From Alphaproteobacteria bacterium (GTDB taxonomy: Bacteria; Pseudomonadota; Alphaproteobacteria; UBA2136; UBA6156): DNA of 6,074 nucleotides. The stretch covers positions 1 through 6,074 of the forward strand of contig JAIXXE010000166.1 in assembly GCA_027490875.1 (NCBI GenBank). Reading direction: 5' to 3'. The notes beneath the pieces are model-generated. The model made no database searches. It saw only the letters and a list, made by a program, of their open reading frames with translations, and had not been told where the DNA came from. Below, in pieces: positions 5,456 to 6,074 of the stretch. How positions within the stretch are numbered: the stretch's first letter is position 1; every line of letters begins with the position of its first letter. Position numbers and translations under genes: made by a program.

Positions 5456-5460
5456 TCACC

Positions 5461-6074
5461 ATGCCCACCCTCATCAAAGCCCCCGCCATGGGCGAAAGTA
5501 TTGCCGAAGCCACGGTGGCCAAGTGGTTGGTTAAGGAAGGCGATGCCGTGGCCGCCGACCAATTGGTAGCCGAACTGGAAACCGACAAGGTTAACCTGGA
5601 AGTGACCGCCCCTGCGGCGGGCGTGATGGGGAAAATCCAGACCCCGAAAGGTGCTACCGTGAAGGTGGGGCAGGTGATGGCCGAGATTGCCGAAGGCGCT
5701 GCTGCCTTGAAAGCCGCCGCAACGCCCGCGCCAACGGCGAGCAGTAATTTAGAAAAATCGGGCCCTGCGGTACAAAAGATGGCCGCCGAACTGGGGGCCT
5801 CACCCGCCAGCGGCAGCGGCAAGGATGGGCGCGTGACCAAGGCCGATTTGGCCATACCCGCGATGCCTGTTGCCACGGCGCCAGCTGCAATGCCCATGCC
5901 AAATGTCAACCGTCAGCTGTCAGTCGGAGACTCTGAAAGAGTCCCGATGACCCGCATCCGTAAGACCATTGCCAGCCGCCTGAAACAGGCCCAAAACACG
6001 GCCGCGATGTTGACCACGTATAACGAAGTTGACCTAAGCCGCGTCAACAGCCTGCGCGAACGATTTAAAGTGCC
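5461..6074 (+). CDS. sucB: Dihydrolipoyl succinyltransferase (2-oxoglutarate dehydrogenase E2), N-terminal part
   Basis: E2 carries the succinyl group from E1 to coenzyme A on a swinging lipoyl arm and forms the core of the complex. The frame is open to the window edge (204 codons). Residues 1-79 are a lipoyl domain, with ELETDKVNLEV placing the lipoylated lysine at Lys43. An Ala/Pro-rich flexible linker follows (about 80-98). Residues 101-131 are the peripheral-subunit-binding domain (GPAVQKMAAELGA, GKDGRVTKADL). A second linker rich in Ala, Pro and Met (132-150) comes next. The catalytic acyltransferase domain begins at about 159 (ERVPMTRIRKTIASRLKQAQ, NTAAMLTTYNEVDLS) and continues outside the window. 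The single lipoyl domain, ETDKVNLEV and the TTYNEVD strand favour succinyltransferase over pyruvate dehydrogenase E2, as does the position after sucA. Confidence 0.95.
   Translation, partial: MPTLIKAPAMGESIAEATVAKWLVKEGDAVAADQLVAELETDKVNLEVTAPAAGVMGKIQTPKGATVKVGQVMAEIAEGAAALKAAATPAPTASSNLEKSGPAVQKMAAELGASPASGSGKDGRVTKADLAIPAMPVATAPAAMPMPNVNRQLSVGDSERVPMTRIRKTIASRLKQAQNTAAMLTTYNEVDLSRVNSLRERFKV
5924..5947. repeat. Imperfect inverted repeat inside sucB
   Basis: GACTCT (5929-5934) and AGAGTC (5938-5943) pair around a 3-base loop. The stem extends by TCGG/CCGA across one bulged A, giving ten pairs in all. It lies in the variable linker just before the catalytic domain. The codons here (TCA, GTC, GGA, TCT, AGA) differ from the G/C-ending codons usual in the rest of the gene. 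Confidence 0.4.

Overview
The window looks like the chromosome of a free-living alphaproteobacterium. The reasons are the sucA-sucB (odhA/odhB) gene order, the MiaA type, a free-standing ClpX-type zinc finger, and a large type-1-secreted repetitive adhesin. The genus cannot be named from this sequence. Most of the DNA is GC-rich (38 of 60 bases are G/C at 3241-3300). One gene is clearly AT-rich (22 of 60 at 4921-4980, 26 of 60 at 5041-5100).

Layout, left to right. On the minus strand, 782 down to 1 is the first 260 codons of a gene that runs off the left edge. It looks like the N-terminus of a large Bap/LapA-like surface adhesin, with a small beta-rich N-terminal module bracketed by two copies of an 8-residue DIEPAAGP motif and then the first of what are probably many Ig/cadherin-like repeats. 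Diverging from it is miaA (884-1810, plus), a tRNA dimethylallyltransferase. Its stop codon overlaps the stop of a convergent 114-residue protein (2151-1807, minus) that carries a ClpX N-terminal zinc-finger domain without the ATPase. That small gene has a good promoter and a strong ribosome binding site of its own.

The right half is a 2-oxoglutarate dehydrogenase operon on the plus strand. It holds sucA (E1, 868 aa, compact), a histidine-phosphatase-fold gene (4904-5455), and the start of sucB (E2, 5461 to the window edge). E1 decarboxylates 2-oxoglutarate and passes the succinyl group to the lipoyl arm of E2, so these two genes form one TCA-cycle complex. The phosphatase between them is much poorer in GC and looks like a later arrival, placed so that sucB keeps a ribosome binding site in the last codons of the phosphatase.

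No RNA genes, CRISPR arrays, insertion sequences or phage genes are visible. The items most worth a second look are: the duplicated di-alanine motifs in the adhesin; the AT-rich phosphatase, with its altered RHG motif, inside the TCA operon; the stand-alone ClpX zinc finger; and three GC-rich inverted repeats lying inside the coding sequences of miaA, sucA and sucB, each in a poorly conserved part of the protein. I found nothing that amounts to a whole undescribed system.
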